The notes below the pieces were generated by a model that had not been told where the DNA came from, did not search any database, and saw only the letters and a list, made by a program, of their open reading frames with translations. Position numbers and translations under genes: made by a program. Positions 9,121 through 21,365 of a stretch of DNA of 64,000 bases are shown here, in pieces. This stretch comes from Azonexus sp. GTDB taxonomy: Bacteria; Pseudomonadota; Gammaproteobacteria; Burkholderiales; Rhodocyclaceae. The stretch covers positions 32,943 through 96,942 of the forward strand of contig JAUYSK010000021.1 of NCBI GenBank assembly GCA_030696345.1, given 5' to 3'. Every line of letters starts with the position of its first letter. Position 1 is the stretch's first letter.

Positions 9121-9369
9121 TCAGCAATAAGCCGGTTCCCTGCCGGGCAGGGCACGGATCGCCGTGGCGGCTTCGACGCCGTTGATGTGCGGCATCTGCA
9201 TGTCCATCAGGATCAGGGCGTAGGTGTTTTGTTTGGCCAGTTGAAGCGCCTGTAGGCTGTCCTCGGCCAGATCCACCACCAGTCCGACATCCTCCAGCAA
9301 GCCGCACGGGACGATCTGCGTGATTGTCTCGTCTTCCGCGAGCAGGAGGCGCGTGCCTGCGTAGTCGGT
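9121..9369 (-). pseudogene. Decayed receiver (REC) domain of the adjacent sensor kinase
   Basis: Directly after the TAA that ends the upstream kinase, the same reading frame continues as a receiver domain: 'GTRLLLAEDETITQ', 'GLLEDVGLVVDLAED', and the phosphoacceptor region '[18 protein letters not shown]'. It then hits a TGA where the paralogous kinase at 15.4-18.0 kb continues with '[15 protein letters not shown]'. A degenerate match to that part ('TGLLLTATDQLLND') is visible in another frame, which indicates a frameshift. So the REC module has been cut off by an in-frame stop and is eroding. Confidence 0.75.
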
Positions 9370-11619
<2,250 letters not shown>

Positions 11620-12011
11620 CAGGCCAGCTGTTTCCTTATTCGCCCAAGTGTGAATTATATTCAAGTTTCACGGTTGTGATTGACTGGACAGCGAGTGACA
11701 ATGCCGTTCCCCCAGACGCTGCCCAGCAGGAGTGGCCATCCTGTCGCTTTCGGTCACAACCCGCCGGTCGGGGTTGCGTTTTAATTTTTGCAGATTGGGG
11801 CCCGGTGATCGAACTGAGTGACAGCTTGACTTGTTCAAAATGAGGGTATTGAAGCCGGAGCAGGATCATCACGATGGAAGATGGAGGCCCCTTGTTGGAG
11901 AGCACCTCCCAAGTCCCTTTGGCGATCAGGGCGCTTTCTTCCGCGCGAGTTCATTGAAGAAAGCTGCATTCCTCAGGTGAGCTGAATCTGATGATCCCGC
12001 ATGCGCTTGGC
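11620..12011. other. Intergenic stretch without a supported gene
   Basis: About 390 bases between the sensor kinase and a small hypothetical gene. A minus-strand frame (11636-11905) is open but has no recognisable family, no clear ribosome-binding site and an unconvincing composition. No RNA gene or repeat was recognised. Confidence 0.4.
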
Positions 12012-12260
12012 TCACGACCCCTTGGGCGCCGCCGGCGCGCCTTCACGACTAGCCAGGATAAAGCTTCTCAGCAAGTCCTCTGCCAATTCTTCCGGCTGCT
12101 GATTGGCCAGTTGTCGGCTGGCGCCCCCCGTTGCTGTCGAAACGACAAGGATCATTCCGGCGATCCAGTAGTTTCCGGTGAAGATATCGCCATCAATTTC
12201 GCAACTAACGGGGTGCCGTTCATGGCGTTGGTACATTGAGCCAATCATGTTGCAGTTCAT
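12012..12260 (-). CDS. Small hypothetical protein
   Basis: 82 residues; not assigned to a family. It reads like a genuine soluble protein: 'PVSCEIDGDIFTGNYWIAGM' followed by a C-terminal helix 'NQQPEELAEDLLRSFILASR'. It starts 7 bases after the DUF465 gene on the same strand, so the two are probably co-transcribed. The start is uncertain; in-frame ATGs also occur at residues 5 and 9. Confidence 0.5.
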   Translation of the reverse strand: MNCNMIGSMYQRHERHPVSCEIDGDIFTGNYWIAGMILVVSTATGGASRQLANQQPEELAEDLLRSFILASREGAPAAPKGS

Positions 12261-12267
12261 GCGGCAA

Positions 12268-12498
12268 TCATGTCTTGATGCGACTCAGGCTGATTTGCAT
12301 GAGGAGCGCGTATAGCTCGTCCTTGATGGCCAGCTTTTTCTTTTTCAGCACCTCGATCTCGTCGGGCGTTCCCGGCTCCAGTCGGGATTCCATGTTCTTG
12401 ACCCTCTGATCGAGCACGTTGTGCTTTTCGAAAAGGTTCTGGAAGTACTTGTCCGTTGTCTTCAGTTCGGAAATCAGGTCGCGATATTCAGGAAACAT
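12268..12498 (-). CDS. DUF465 (YdcH-family) protein
   Basis: 76-residue helical protein with the DUF465/YdcH pattern: 'YRDLISELKTTDKYFQNLFE', 'HNVLDQRVKNMES', 'IEVLKKKKLAIKDEL'. The family is small, coiled-coil-like and of unknown function. The ATG at 12498 has a strong AAGGAGGG ribosome-binding site, so I preferred it to one 15 bases upstream. It lies 26 bases downstream of gdhA on the same strand and may be read through from it. Confidence 0.85.
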   Translation of the reverse strand: MFPEYRDLISELKTTDKYFQNLFEKHNVLDQRVKNMESRLEPGTPDEIEVLKKKKLAIKDELYALLMQISLSRIKT

Positions 12499-12524
12499 GG
12501 TGCCCTCCTTCACAAGTGGACGGT

Positions 12525-13868
12525 TTAAATAACGCCCTGCGCGAGCATGGCATCGGCAACCTTGACGAACCCCGCAATGTTGGCGCCATTGACATAGCTC
12601 ACCTTCCCGTCCTCACCTCGACCATAGTTCAGGCAGGCTTCATGGATGTTGCACATGATTTCGTGCAGACGGGAATCGACTTCCTCGCGCTGCCACGAGA
12701 GGCGCATGGCGTTCTGGCTCATTTCCAGGCCCGAGGTGGCCACCCCGCCAGCATTGCTGGCCTTGCCCGGGGCGTAGAGGACGCCATTGCTTTCGAAGAC
12801 CTTCACGGCACCGGCCGTCGATGGCATGTTGGCCCCCTCGGCGACGCAGATCACGCCATTCTTCACCAGCATCCTGGCATCTTCGCCGTCCAACTCGTTC
12901 TGCGTCGCGCACGGCAGGGCGACATCAACCGGGACATGCCACGGGCGCAACCCCGGATGGAAGGCAGCGCCGACCCGCTTGGCGTAATCGCTGACACGTC
13001 CGTAAAGATGGTTTTTTACCTCCATCAGTTCGGCCAGTTTTTCCGGCGTGAAGCCGCTTTCGTCGACGACCGTGCCGCTCGAGTCCGACACCGTGATGAC
13101 CCTGGCGCCGAGGGCCATGGCTTTCTCGACTGAGTACTGAGCGACATTGCCGGCGCCGGAAACGCTGACCCGCAAGCCTTCGAAATTGCGCCCCTGCTGC
13201 TTGAGCATCTGCTCGGCGAAATAGACCGTACCGTAGCCGGTTGCTTCCGGGCGGATCAGCGAGCCGCCGAAACTCAGACCCTTGCCGGTGAACACGCAGT
13301 CAGCGCGATTCGACAGTTTTTTCATCATGCCGGCCATGAAGCCAACTTCACGTCCGCCGACCCCAATATCGCCAGCCGGCACGTCGGTATCGGAACCGAT
13401 ATGGCGGAAAAGCTCGCTGACAAAAGCCTGGCAGAAACGCATCACTTCCCCCGGGCTACGGCCCTTCGGGTCGAAGTCAGAGCCGCCCTTGCCACCACCC
13501 ATCGGCAACGTGGTCAACGCATTCTTGAAGGTCTGCTCGAAGGCCAGGAACTTGAGGATGGACAGATTGACCGATGGGTGAAAGCGGATGCCGCCCTTGT
13601 AGGGGCCAATGGCGGAGGAGTGCTGAATACGGTAACCGCGGTTGACCTGCACCTCGCCTTGGTCGTCGACCCACGCGACGCGGAACATGATGACCCGCTC
13701 CGGTTCGACCAAACGGTCGAGCAGGCCGTGCTCTGCATATTTCGGGTGTTGCGCGATGTATGGCCACAGGCTTTCAATAACTTCGGTGACGGCCTGAAGA
13801 AATTCCGGTTGCCCCGGATTACGGGCAGCTACTTGCTGAATGAAATCCTCAAAACTCTGGTAACGCAT
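12525..13868 (-). CDS. gdhA: NADP-type glutamate dehydrogenase
   Basis: Makes glutamate from 2-oxoglutarate and ammonium. 447 residues, the same as E. coli GdhA. Visible signatures are 'GPYKGGIRFHPSVN', the catalytic-lysine stretch 'LPMGGGKGGSDFDPKG', and 'PAGDIGVGGREVGFM' typical of the hexameric NADP class. The ATG at 13868 ('MRYQSFEDFI') is chosen because AGGGAG lies at good spacing; an adjacent ATG at 13871 and an upstream start at 13907 are possible. Divergent from a LysR gene. With amt nearby, this gives the window a nitrogen-assimilation theme. Confidence 0.95.
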   Translation of the reverse strand: MRYQSFEDFIQQVAARNPGQPEFLQAVTEVIESLWPYIAQHPKYAEHGLLDRLVEPERVIMFRVAWVDDQGEVQVNRGYRIQHSSAIGPYKGGIRFHPSVNLSILKFLAFEQTFKNALTTLPMGGGKGGSDFDPKGRSPGEVMRFCQAFVSELFRHIGSDTDVPAGDIGVGGREVGFMAGMMKKLSNRADCVFTGKGLSFGGSLIRPEATGYGTVYFAEQMLKQQGRNFEGLRVSVSGAGNVAQYSVEKAMALGARVITVSDSSGTVVDESGFTPEKLAELMEVKNHLYGRVSDYAKRVGAAFHPGLRPWHVPVDVALPCATQNELDGEDARMLVKNGVICVAEGANMPSTAGAVKVFESNGVLYAPGKASNAGGVATSGLEMSQNAMRLSWQREEVDSRLHEIMCNIHEACLNYGRGEDGKVSYVNGANIAGFVKVADAMLAQGVI

Positions 13869-14211
13869 CATCTCTCCCTGGCTCGTTGTATGTGGTGAAT
13901 TATTCAAATCGTGTGGAATCTGCTGCGGCGAACCAGGACAATGGCCGCTTTAATTGATAGTAAAAAGGCGACAATAGGCGCCCCGACTTGGTGCAAGAAA
14001 TCTGATTGGCGTGAGGGGGGACGCGGAAGAGTCTGCCAACGGCCATGGCGGATGAGTTAATCTTGGACATTCTCAGTGATTTTCTGGCGTTTTATTGAGA
14101 AGGCAACTCGGCCGCTTTTGGAGGCTTCGATATTAGAGTCGGAGCCCGAGATTGATAAGCCACCGAATTTGAACAAAACTGTTTCCATTTTGATAACAGT
14201 CGGAGAACCTG
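13869..14211. other. gdhA-lysR divergent intergenic region
   Basis: About 340 bases that must hold both promoters. Apart from the LysR-type dyad at 14178-14200 I see no clear promoter hexamers, RNA gene or repeat. Confidence 0.4.
14178..14200. promoter_or_regulatory. Candidate LysR-type operator (T-N11-A dyad)
   Basis: ACTGTT and AACAGT form a perfect dyad separated by 11 bases, the geometry of LysR boxes. It ends 11 bases before the GTG of the LysR gene, a position that suits autorepression. Assignment is by pattern only. Confidence 0.4.
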
Positions 14212-15114
14212 GTGCACGACATCAATGACATGCTGCTCTTCGCTCACGTGGTCAAAGTCCGCAGTTTTTCCGAGGCGGCACGCCGGCTCGATATCTCCAA
14301 GTCGCGGGTGAGCAAGGCCGTCGCCCGCCTGGAAAGCGGGCTAGGCGTCCGCCTGCTGCACCGAAGTACCCGCAGCCTGAGCCTGACTGATGTCGGCGAG
14401 GCCTATTTCGAGCATTGCGACCGGATACTGGAAGAATTGGGCCTCGCCGAGACAACGATTTCCCGCCTGCATCAGGAACCTCGCGGCAAGCTGAAGATCA
14501 GCGCCCCGGTTGCTTTCAGTACGATGCATGTGGCCTCTGCCTTGCCTGATTTCATGGCTCTCTATCCCGACCTGACCGTCGACCTGACGATCAGCGACCG
14601 CTTGGTCGATCTGGCCGACGAAGGCTACGACATTGCCCTGCGCATCACCCGCGAACCGGGCCAGAACCTCGTTGCCCGCCAACTGGCGCCGATCCGCCGC
14701 AAGATCTGCGCGAGCCCCTCCTACCTCGCCCGGCGCGGCATTCCGCTGGCCCCCGAAGATCTGGTCCTGCACAACTGCCTGGACTACACATTCATGAACA
14801 CCCAAGGGGTCTGGCATCTCAATGGCTATAACGTTGATGTCTCGATCCCGGTGTCCGGCACCCTGCGCATCAATGACGACGAGGCGCTGTCGCAGGCAGT
14901 TCTGGGCGGGCTCGGACTGGCCGTACTGCCGACATTCATCGTTGGCAAGGATTTGCAGGAGGGTCGTCTGGTCGAGGTTTTGCCAGGCTACGTGCCAACT
15001 GAACGCTTCATCTATGCCGTTCATCTTCCGAATCGGCATTTGCCGCTGAAAGTCCGTGCCTTTATTGAATTTCTTCTAGAACGTTTTGGACCAACACCAT
15101 ATTGGGATCTTTAA
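14212..15114 (+). CDS. LysR-family transcriptional regulator
   Basis: 300-residue regulator with an N-terminal winged helix-turn-helix ('SFSEAARRLDISKSRVSKAV', 'RLLHRSTRSLSLTDVGE') and a C-terminal substrate-binding domain ('VDLTISDRLVDLADEGYDIA', 'QAVLGGLGLAVLP'). It belongs to the large CrgA/DsdC-like branch in which 'DEGYDIALRI' is typical. GTG start with GGAG upstream. Divergent from gdhA, which is therefore a candidate target, though nothing proves that. Confidence 0.88.
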   Translation: MHDINDMLLFAHVVKVRSFSEAARRLDISKSRVSKAVARLESGLGVRLLHRSTRSLSLTDVGEAYFEHCDRILEELGLAETTISRLHQEPRGKLKISAPVAFSTMHVASALPDFMALYPDLTVDLTISDRLVDLADEGYDIALRITREPGQNLVARQLAPIRRKICASPSYLARRGIPLAPEDLVLHNCLDYTFMNTQGVWHLNGYNVDVSIPVSGTLRINDDEALSQAVLGGLGLAVLPTFIVGKDLQEGRLVEVLPGYVPTERFIYAVHLPNRHLPLKVRAFIEFLLERFGPTPYWDL

Positions 15115-15401
15115 CAGGGAAGTGGCTACTTGGCGGCTGCAAAAGGCAACTCTGAGACTCGGTCGCCAGCGGCGGCTTTCGCAGTACGTTAATTTGCAGA
15201 ATCGGCTTTGACTGATGGCACGGAATGGGTCGAGCGTGTGAATTCACCAGACAGAAAAGCTCTTGTTCAGGGTGGCTGACCAGTGTGAAGGGCAGCTTAC
15301 CGACATATTCTGTTGAAAAACTCAAAATCAGGTTTTTCCAAGGCATGACGAAATACTCCCAAGGGCGAGATCGTCGAGTACAGGTAAATTCCTGTCCGCG
15401 C
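15115..15401. other. Intergenic stretch, no gene recognised
   Basis: About 290 bases. A minus-strand frame across it (15062-15421) overlaps two real genes and looks non-coding. A 7-bp inverted repeat (GAAAAAC at 15315, GTTTTTC at 15332) may be a weak terminator. Confidence 0.35.
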
Positions 15402-18008
15402 TCAAGCCGAAGACGAGTCACGGCTCGCTGAGAGCCAGACCAATAAAGTCTCGAACAGCCTTTCCGGATCGACCGGTTTGCCGATATGGTCGTTCATGCC
15501 GGCCTCGAGGCAGATTTTGCGGTCTTCATTGAAAGCATTTGCCGTCATGGCCAGGATCGGCGTTCCGGCGTAGCACGGAAGTGCGCGAATCGCGCGGGTC
15601 GCCTCGAGGCCATTCAATTTGGGCATCTGCATGTCCATCAGGATCAGGTCATATTGGGTTTGTTGCGCCATTATCAGGGCTTCAAAGCCATTTTCGGCCA
15701 GGTCAACTGCGAGGCCGACGTTTTCCAGCAAGCCACAGGAGACTTCCTGGCTGATTGGATCATCTTCAGCCAGCAAAATGCGGGCACCGGCGAATTGGGT
15801 TTTCAGTCGAGTTTCTGCTGAGTCAGCGGCCGAAACCGGTGTTTGCAGTACGATATCAGTCGCCTTTTCAAGGGGGACGGTGAACCAGAAGGTGCTACCG
15901 ACGCCGGGCTGGCTTTGGACGCCAATGTCACCACCCATGAGTTTGGCCAGACGTTTGCTGATGGCCAGCCCCAGGCCTGTCCCGCCATATTTTCGGGTCA
16001 TCGAGTTGTCGGCTTGTTCAAAGGCCGCGAATAGCTTGGGAATGACTGACGGAGCAATCCCGATCCCGCTATCGGTGACCTCGAAGCGCAGCAGGACGTT
16101 GCTTTCTGTGACTTCAAGTGGCTGAGCGCGTACCTGAATGCTGCCGCGTTCAGTAAATTTGATGGCGTTGCCGATGAGGTTGAGGAGGATCTGGCCGAGG
16201 CGCAGAGGGTCGCCCCTGAACGTCTGGGTTAGCAGGCTGGGAACAAGATCGAACAGAAGTTCGAGTTCCTTTTCACTCGCCTTGTGCTCCATTAGGTTAC
16301 TGAGACTCTCGATAACCGTGCCAAGCAGAAAGTCGGTGCTTTCCAGGGTCAGGCGCTCAGCCTCGATTTTGGATATGTCGAGAATGTCGTTGATGACCAT
16401 CAGCAGGTGCTGTGAGGCTTGTTCAACCTTGGCAAGCTGGTCACGCTGCTTGGGATCTTCGGCCCGGCGCAGCGCCATTGCCGTCATGCCCATGATGGCG
16501 TTCATCGGTGTGCGCAGTTCATGGCTCATGTTGGCGAGGAAGGTACTCTTCGCCCGGTTGGCAGCTTCTGCGGCTTCTTTGGCGATTGACAGGGCGGCCG
16601 TGCGTTCCTCGACCAGTGATTCGAGATGGTGCTGATGCTGCTCAAGTTCCGCTTCGACTCGCTTGCGCTCCGAAATGTCTATCCGGTTGCCGACGATAAA
16701 GCCGCTGGGGGTGCGATGTTCGATGATCATCAGCCAACGGCCGTCGTCGAGCAGTTGTTCGAGCAGGGTGCCATCGGCTGCCTGATGCTGGCTTACCCGT
16801 TCTCGCACCCATTCATCGATGCGCCCGATCGCTGCAGCGTATTGACCACGCTCTGCGCCTTTGCGCACGATCTCCTCAAAGGTCGTACCCGGAACGATCA
16901 GATCCCGGCTGGTGCTGTAGAAATTGAGATAGGCCTCGTTGCAAGCAACCAAGCGGTCCTGTTCGTCGTAAATCGTGAAGCCGATTGCAACATTGCTCAC
17001 CGCTTCCTGAAGCAGCGCATGTGCTTTCTTCGCTGCCAGCTCGGCCCGCTTGCGTTCGCTAATGTCGCGTGAAGCGTTGAACAGCAGCGGTTGGCCATTG
17101 ATTTGCAAGGGGTAGCCGCTGATTTCGGCTTCGAATACGCTGCCATCCTTGCGACGATGCAGTCTCTCGAACTGTGAGCGAGTCGGATGATCGAACAGCT
17201 TCTGCAAATGCTGAGTCAGCTCGGCGTCGTCGTGGTCATGGTCATGATCCCAACTGCGGACATTCATGCCGATCATTTCTTCGCGGCTGTAACCCAGCAT
17301 GGCGCAAAAGCTGTCGCTGGCTTCGACAAGATCTCCGTCACGGTTGAGGATATGAATGCCGTCGCTGGCGCAACGCAAAAAGGCGTGATTGGTATCACTC
17401 TCGTTTTTGAGGGCAATTTCATCCAGCCGATGCTCGGCCAGTTCCCGCATCAGGCGCAAGGTATTGGTCGACAGCGTCGAGTAGATCGACAGGATGATAT
17501 CGATCAGGGCGCGTGTGGCGCCACCCATCAGCTCCTTGGCCCGCACCTTGGCCGCGTCACGGGGCAGGCCTTCCTGCAATGCCTGAACGGCATAAGCCAT
17601 GTAACGGTCAGTTTCGAGAATATGCGAGGCCAGCCAGCGCGCGAGGAAACCCAGTGCCTCTTCGGCTAATTGGTGCCGTGCGGTTGAGCCAAGGGCAGCC
17701 TTGAAACGTACGACTTCATTGACGAAAGAGATGTGGGTGGCGCGATGCGAGGACTCAGCCGGATCGCCGGCGAGAAACTGATGCCAGATACCTTCTTCGG
17801 TCTCGAAGTGATAGACCGTATAGTTGGCCAGTTCATCGAACAACAGGTCCAGTTCGGGAATGTCGGAGTGAAAAGCGACATGGCTCGCCAGAGTATTCAG
17901 CAGTTGCACCAGCTTCCGGTGCTGTTCATCTACCGTGGCTAACCCCGTGTTGAAATTGTCATCCCAGGGGAAGATGTCGATGGAGTTCATGGCAGGGGCG
18001 ATCGCCAT
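15402..18008 (-). CDS. Hemerythrin-domain hybrid histidine kinase
   Basis: 868-residue cytoplasmic-looking hybrid kinase. Residues about 10-150 are a bacteriohaemerythrin domain with the di-iron ligand pattern 'DEQH', 'HFETEE', a histidine in 'SSHRATH' and '[10 protein letters not shown]'. Two PAS/PAC modules follow, then a coiled linker, HisKA ('[15 protein letters not shown]'), HATPase ('[13 protein letters not shown]') and a complete receiver domain ('[13 protein letters not shown]', conserved lysine in 'HIGKPVDP'). Haemerythrin binds O2 reversibly, so it probably senses oxygen or the di-iron redox state. Its kinase core closely resembles the kinase at 9.4-11.6 kb. No output regulator is adjacent. 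Confidence 0.9.
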   Translation of the reverse strand: MAIAPAMNSIDIFPWDDNFNTGLATVDEQHRKLVQLLNTLASHVAFHSDIPELDLLFDELANYTVYHFETEEGIWHQFLAGDPAESSHRATHISFVNEVVRFKAALGSTARHQLAEEALGFLARWLASHILETDRYMAYAVQALQEGLPRDAAKVRAKELMGGATRALIDIILSIYSTLSTNTLRLMRELAEHRLDEIALKNESDTNHAFLRCASDGIHILNRDGDLVEASDSFCAMLGYSREEMIGMNVRSWDHDHDHDDAELTQHLQKLFDHPTRSQFERLHRRKDGSVFEAEISGYPLQINGQPLLFNASRDISERKRAELAAKKAHALLQEAVSNVAIGFTIYDEQDRLVACNEAYLNFYSTSRDLIVPGTTFEEIVRKGAERGQYAAAIGRIDEWVRERVSQHQAADGTLLEQLLDDGRWLMIIEHRTPSGFIVGNRIDISERKRVEAELEQHQHHLESLVEERTAALSIAKEAAEAANRAKSTFLANMSHELRTPMNAIMGMTAMALRRAEDPKQRDQLAKVEQASQHLLMVINDILDISKIEAERLTLESTDFLLGTVIESLSNLMEHKASEKELELLFDLVPSLLTQTFRGDPLRLGQILLNLIGNAIKFTERGSIQVRAQPLEVTESNVLLRFEVTDSGIGIAPSVIPKLFAAFEQADNSMTRKYGGTGLGLAISKRLAKLMGGDIGVQSQPGVGSTFWFTVPLEKATDIVLQTPVSAADSAETRLKTQFAGARILLAEDDPISQEVSCGLLENVGLAVDLAENGFEALIMAQQTQYDLILMDMQMPKLNGLEATRAIRALPCYAGTPILAMTANAFNEDRKICLEAGMNDHIGKPVDPERLFETLLVWLSASRDSSSA

Positions 18009-18130
18009 TTCTTTGCTGTCAAACTGCTGCAGTCTGGAAGAACTTTTTTCATTCTAGGCGCGTCCTTGGCTGCGTTCAGACCTTCGATATCGATGGGGCA
18101 ATCGAAAGTCCGGTACTCCTTCAAATAGGC

Positions 18131-20347
18131 TCAAACCACTGACCACTCGGCATCTTCCTTTGAGGGCGCATGCAGTTCCGCTCTGGGCATGGGCTTTCTT
18201 TCCCCCATGGATTTGGCCTTCGTGCTTGATGCAATTGCAATAGTGGCATTTCCAAGCTTGAAGGCAGAAACCTGACGTTGAAGTTGTTGTGACTGCTCTT
18301 CCAGCGACTCGGCTGCGGCCGCCGCCTCTTCAACCAATGCCGCATTTTGCTGGGTCACTTCGTCCATCTGGGCGACCGCTCTATTGACTTGCTCGATGCC
18401 GATGGTTTGTTCCATTGAGGCTGAGCTGATACTCGCCACGATGGCGGAGAGGTTAGAGATGGCTCCCATGATTTCATTCATGCTCTGGCCGGCCCTTTCC
18501 GCCTGAGTTGTTCCATGTTCAACCTTGCTGGCCGATTCACGAATCAGCGCTGAAATTTCCTTTGCCGCCTGAGCGGTACGCAGGGCCAAGGCTCTGACTT
18601 CGGTTGCTACGACAGCAAAACCCTTGCCCTGATCGCCGGCACGCGCCGCCTCGACTGCTGCATTGAGGGCAAGAATATTGGTCTGAAAGGCAATGCCTTC
18701 GATCACGCTGATGATGTCGCTGATTTTTCTCGAACTATCCTGAATTTCGAGCATCGTTGCGGCCGAAGCCTTGACAATCTCGCCGCCACGCAGGGCGATT
18801 GCCGATGCCGATTGCCCAAGATGGTTGGCCTGTTTGGCGCTTTCGGTATTTTGCTGCGCCGTCGCGGTAAATTGCTCAATGCTCGCTGCTGTCTGCTCAA
18901 GGCTGGATGCCTGCTCTTCGGTTCGCGACGACAGCTCACTATTGCCAGCGGATATTTCTCTGGCTGCAGTCGATATCGCATCAACGGCACTCACAACATT
19001 GCCGATGAGTACTTGCAGGTTGACTACGGTTGTATTGATGCCATCCGCCGTTTCGCCAAAGAGTCCAGGGTAAACCTTTTCGATTTTGTGCGTCAGGTCG
19101 CCCTCGGCCAGCGATTGCGATACCGATGAAATGTCTGAAAGTGCCTGTTCAGCCGTCGTGCTGAGGCTATTGAGCAGGTCTATCAAGGTCTTGGGGTATC
19201 CCTGTTTGCGACCGGTATCAATTTGATGACCAAAATCCCCTCGGGCAGCTGCATCGACAATGGAGCGAACCTCATCAACGACCTGAACCAGAGCACTTAC
19301 CGTTGCATTGACCGCGCCGGCTGTCTGCCCGAAAGCGCCGGGGTACACCGCATCAACTTTTTGCGAAAGATCACCCGCTGCCAGCGCGGAGGCAACTCGC
19401 GATACATCCTGCAGGCTGGTATCGGTGACTACCATCAACTGATTGAGTGCAACAGCGATCTCTTTGCCGAACCCCTGTTTGCCGTCAAGGCCGATTCGCT
19501 TGCCGAGATCCCCTTTCTCTGCCGCCAGGACCATTTGCCGAATGTCATCAACCAGGCTACTCAAGCTGTCCTGCATCAATTTCATGGCGGCCAGCATGCT
19601 TGACGAATCACCCTGCCCAACAACGACGGTACCGCTCAAATCACCACGAGCTATCCTGTTGGCGACCCCGACGGCATCAGCAGGTTCACCGCCTATTCGT
19701 CGATTGAGAGATGCTGCCAGGGACTTCATCCCGAAAAGTACCAGTGCGCAGCCCAGAATGATCGCAATGGTCATGACGATGCTGTTGGTTCGACTGCTTT
19801 CCATCAGTTGCTTCAACGACGACTCGGCAAACTGGTTGGCAACGCTGACCGTATCTTCAACACCTGTCCGGTGGGCTTCGTAGTACTGACGCATCTGCTT
19901 GAGCGAGGCCTCCAACGCAGACTGCTCCCGTGCGGCAACGGCCGGCAGGAAGTTTTTATCAAGTTCTGCCCAGAACAGGTCGGCCTGGCGCCTTTGCTCA
20001 CCGAGCAACTTCAGCTTTACCGCTGAGTCGAGATCAGCATCTTGCCAAAACTGGTTGCGATCATCGTAATCCTTCTTTAGCTGACGGATTTTTTCGATCA
20101 GTTTCGGGTGCTGATCATTGCCGGCACTGGCGATGTCGTATGCAAGCAACTGAGCTTCAATCACATACAAGGGTGGCGGAAGAATATCGGCGACGACATC
20201 CTTGCCCTGTCCCATTAACGACGCAGCTGACGAGACTCTTTGCAGAGAGGCGATGCCCACCCCTCCCACAATCAGCAATACCAGAAACACCATCACTGAT
20301 ATGACGCGCAGGAACTTGCCCAGCGACAGATTTTCAAGGGAGGACAT
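18131..20347 (-). CDS. Methyl-accepting chemotaxis protein with several HAMP-like repeats
   Basis: 738 residues. Membrane segment 1 (about 12-33), a periplasmic four-helix-type ligand domain (about 35-180), membrane segment 2 (about 183-205), then consecutive HAMP-like units (repeats of '[17 protein letters not shown]', '[15 protein letters not shown]' and '[17 protein letters not shown]'). The signalling hairpin has the tip '[20 protein letters not shown]', which couples to CheA/CheW. The MCP stop is 122 bases upstream of the haemerythrin-kinase start on the same strand. Ligand unknown. Confidence 0.93.
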   Translation of the reverse strand: MSSLENLSLGKFLRVISVMVFLVLLIVGGVGIASLQRVSSAASLMGQGKDVVADILPPPLYVIEAQLLAYDIASAGNDQHPKLIEKIRQLKKDYDDRNQFWQDADLDSAVKLKLLGEQRRQADLFWAELDKNFLPAVAAREQSALEASLKQMRQYYEAHRTGVEDTVSVANQFAESSLKQLMESSRTNSIVMTIAIILGCALVLFGMKSLAASLNRRIGGEPADAVGVANRIARGDLSGTVVVGQGDSSSMLAAMKLMQDSLSSLVDDIRQMVLAAEKGDLGKRIGLDGKQGFGKEIAVALNQLMVVTDTSLQDVSRVASALAAGDLSQKVDAVYPGAFGQTAGAVNATVSALVQVVDEVRSIVDAAARGDFGHQIDTGRKQGYPKTLIDLLNSLSTTAEQALSDISSVSQSLAEGDLTHKIEKVYPGLFGETADGINTTVVNLQVLIGNVVSAVDAISTAAREISAGNSELSSRTEEQASSLEQTAASIEQFTATAQQNTESAKQANHLGQSASAIALRGGEIVKASAATMLEIQDSSRKISDIISVIEGIAFQTNILALNAAVEAARAGDQGKGFAVVATEVRALALRTAQAAKEISALIRESASKVEHGTTQAERAGQSMNEIMGAISNLSAIVASISSASMEQTIGIEQVNRAVAQMDEVTQQNAALVEEAAAAAESLEEQSQQLQRQVSAFKLGNATIAIASSTKAKSMGERKPMPRAELHAPSKEDAEWSVV

Positions 20348-20505
20348 GCTGGTTCAGCCTGTGGTTAAGTGGTAGGAGAATAGTCAGGCAAATCGCGATC
20401 CTATGGCAATCTCGAGCTCAAAATAAATTGTATTTTTATCAGTTGCCTTACGAATAGGGACTGTGGCCGGGGAAAAATCCGGCGTACCCATAACGCTTGT
20501 GCTTC

Positions 20506-20880
20506 TCAGGTCTCAAGTGAGGCATCAAGCAGTCGTTCGCACTCCTCCATCAGGGAGCGGGCGATCTCGGAATGGTAGTTTGGGTCCAGAGACTCCATCA
20601 TTTCGTGAGCGGTGTAGAGACCGGCTTCCCGCGAGAGGGTTTCGGCAATCTGGCGGGCGAGTTGGTCGCTTAATGCCGAGAGTTGTCGCCGCTGGTCAAG
20701 TTGCAGGCTGCGTTTCGATCGGCCAAGCCAGTCGGCGGCGAGGGTGGCCCCTTGTGCTTCGGTCAGCCATTGGCCGTGTTCGAAAAAAACTGAGAGTCTT
20801 TCCGCGGCCAGGGCGAAGATCAGCGCGATCCGTGTGCCGCGATCGGTGGTCGTGGTCTGTGAGACTTTCTCCCGGATCAT
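20506..20880 (-). CDS. Hypothetical protein
   Basis: 124 residues with no family recognised. It looks like an all-helical soluble protein ('ALIFALAAERLSVFFEHGQW', 'QRRQLSALSDQLARQIAETL', 'SEIARSLMEECERLLDASL'). ATG start. Flanked by the chemoreceptor (same strand) and a small plus-strand gene. Confidence 0.55.
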   Translation of the reverse strand: MIREKVSQTTTTDRGTRIALIFALAAERLSVFFEHGQWLTEAQGATLAADWLGRSKRSLQLDQRRQLSALSDQLARQIAETLSREAGLYTAHEMMESLDPNYHSEIARSLMEECERLLDASLET

Positions 20881-21102
20881 GATTTTTCAATTCGTGTGGT
20901 GGTGTTGCCAACCATACCACCTCCCATTTGATGCCCTGTTTTTCCAGGCTGAAACCGGCTTGCCTGGTGACTGTTATTTCGTTGTTTGAGTCCGGCTGTG
21001 AGGTATTTCACTGCCCGATTTTCTGCTTCCCCGTACATTGGTTTCAACGCTGGAACGAAAGATTCCTGATTGAGATGGTGGTGTTTGGTGGCGAGGTGTG
21101 CG

Positions 21103-21288
21103 ATGCGCAGAATGAATGAAAAACGCTCTAGTCTAGACCGGCGTACCCAGGAAATCGGGCCGCCGGATGGCTGGCGCGAACGGCGCAAGACGGTGGAGCG
21201 CCGGCGTCTGGAGGTCAATGAAATTGCCTTTTCAGAATGGCTTTCTTATCTTCGTGGCCGGCTCGCCAAGGAAATGCATCAGGCTTGA
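21103..21288 (+). CDS. Small basic hypothetical protein
   Basis: 61 residues, strongly charged in the first half ('NEKRSSLDRRTQEIGPPDGW', 'ERRKTVERRRLEV') and ending 'FSEWLSYLRGRLAKEMHQA'. The ATG at 21103 has GAGG at good spacing, better than the ATG at 21112. A clear terminator follows 26 bases after its stop, which supports it being a real transcription unit. Function unknown. Confidence 0.55.
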   Translation: MRRMNEKRSSLDRRTQEIGPPDGWRERRKTVERRRLEVNEIAFSEWLSYLRGRLAKEMHQA

Positions 21289-21314
21289 GTAGCACTGCTT
21301 GTTCTGCAGAATGT

Positions 21315-21344
21315 AAAAGGCCTCGCCAAAATGCGAGGCCTTTT
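21315..21344. terminator. Bidirectional intrinsic terminator
   Basis: A 12-bp perfect stem, AAAAGGCCTCGC with GCGAGGCCTTTT, and a 6-base loop. The A and T tracts at the stem base make it usable from both sides. It separates the small plus-strand gene from the convergent OmpA-like gene. Confidence 0.88.
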
Positions 21345-21365
21345 CGCAATTCAGAGCGCGAGCGC

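Noticed and set aside
15062..15421. 119-residue minus-strand frame
   Set aside because: Overlaps the 3' end of the LysR gene and the end of the hybrid kinase, with no ribosome-binding site or family resemblance.
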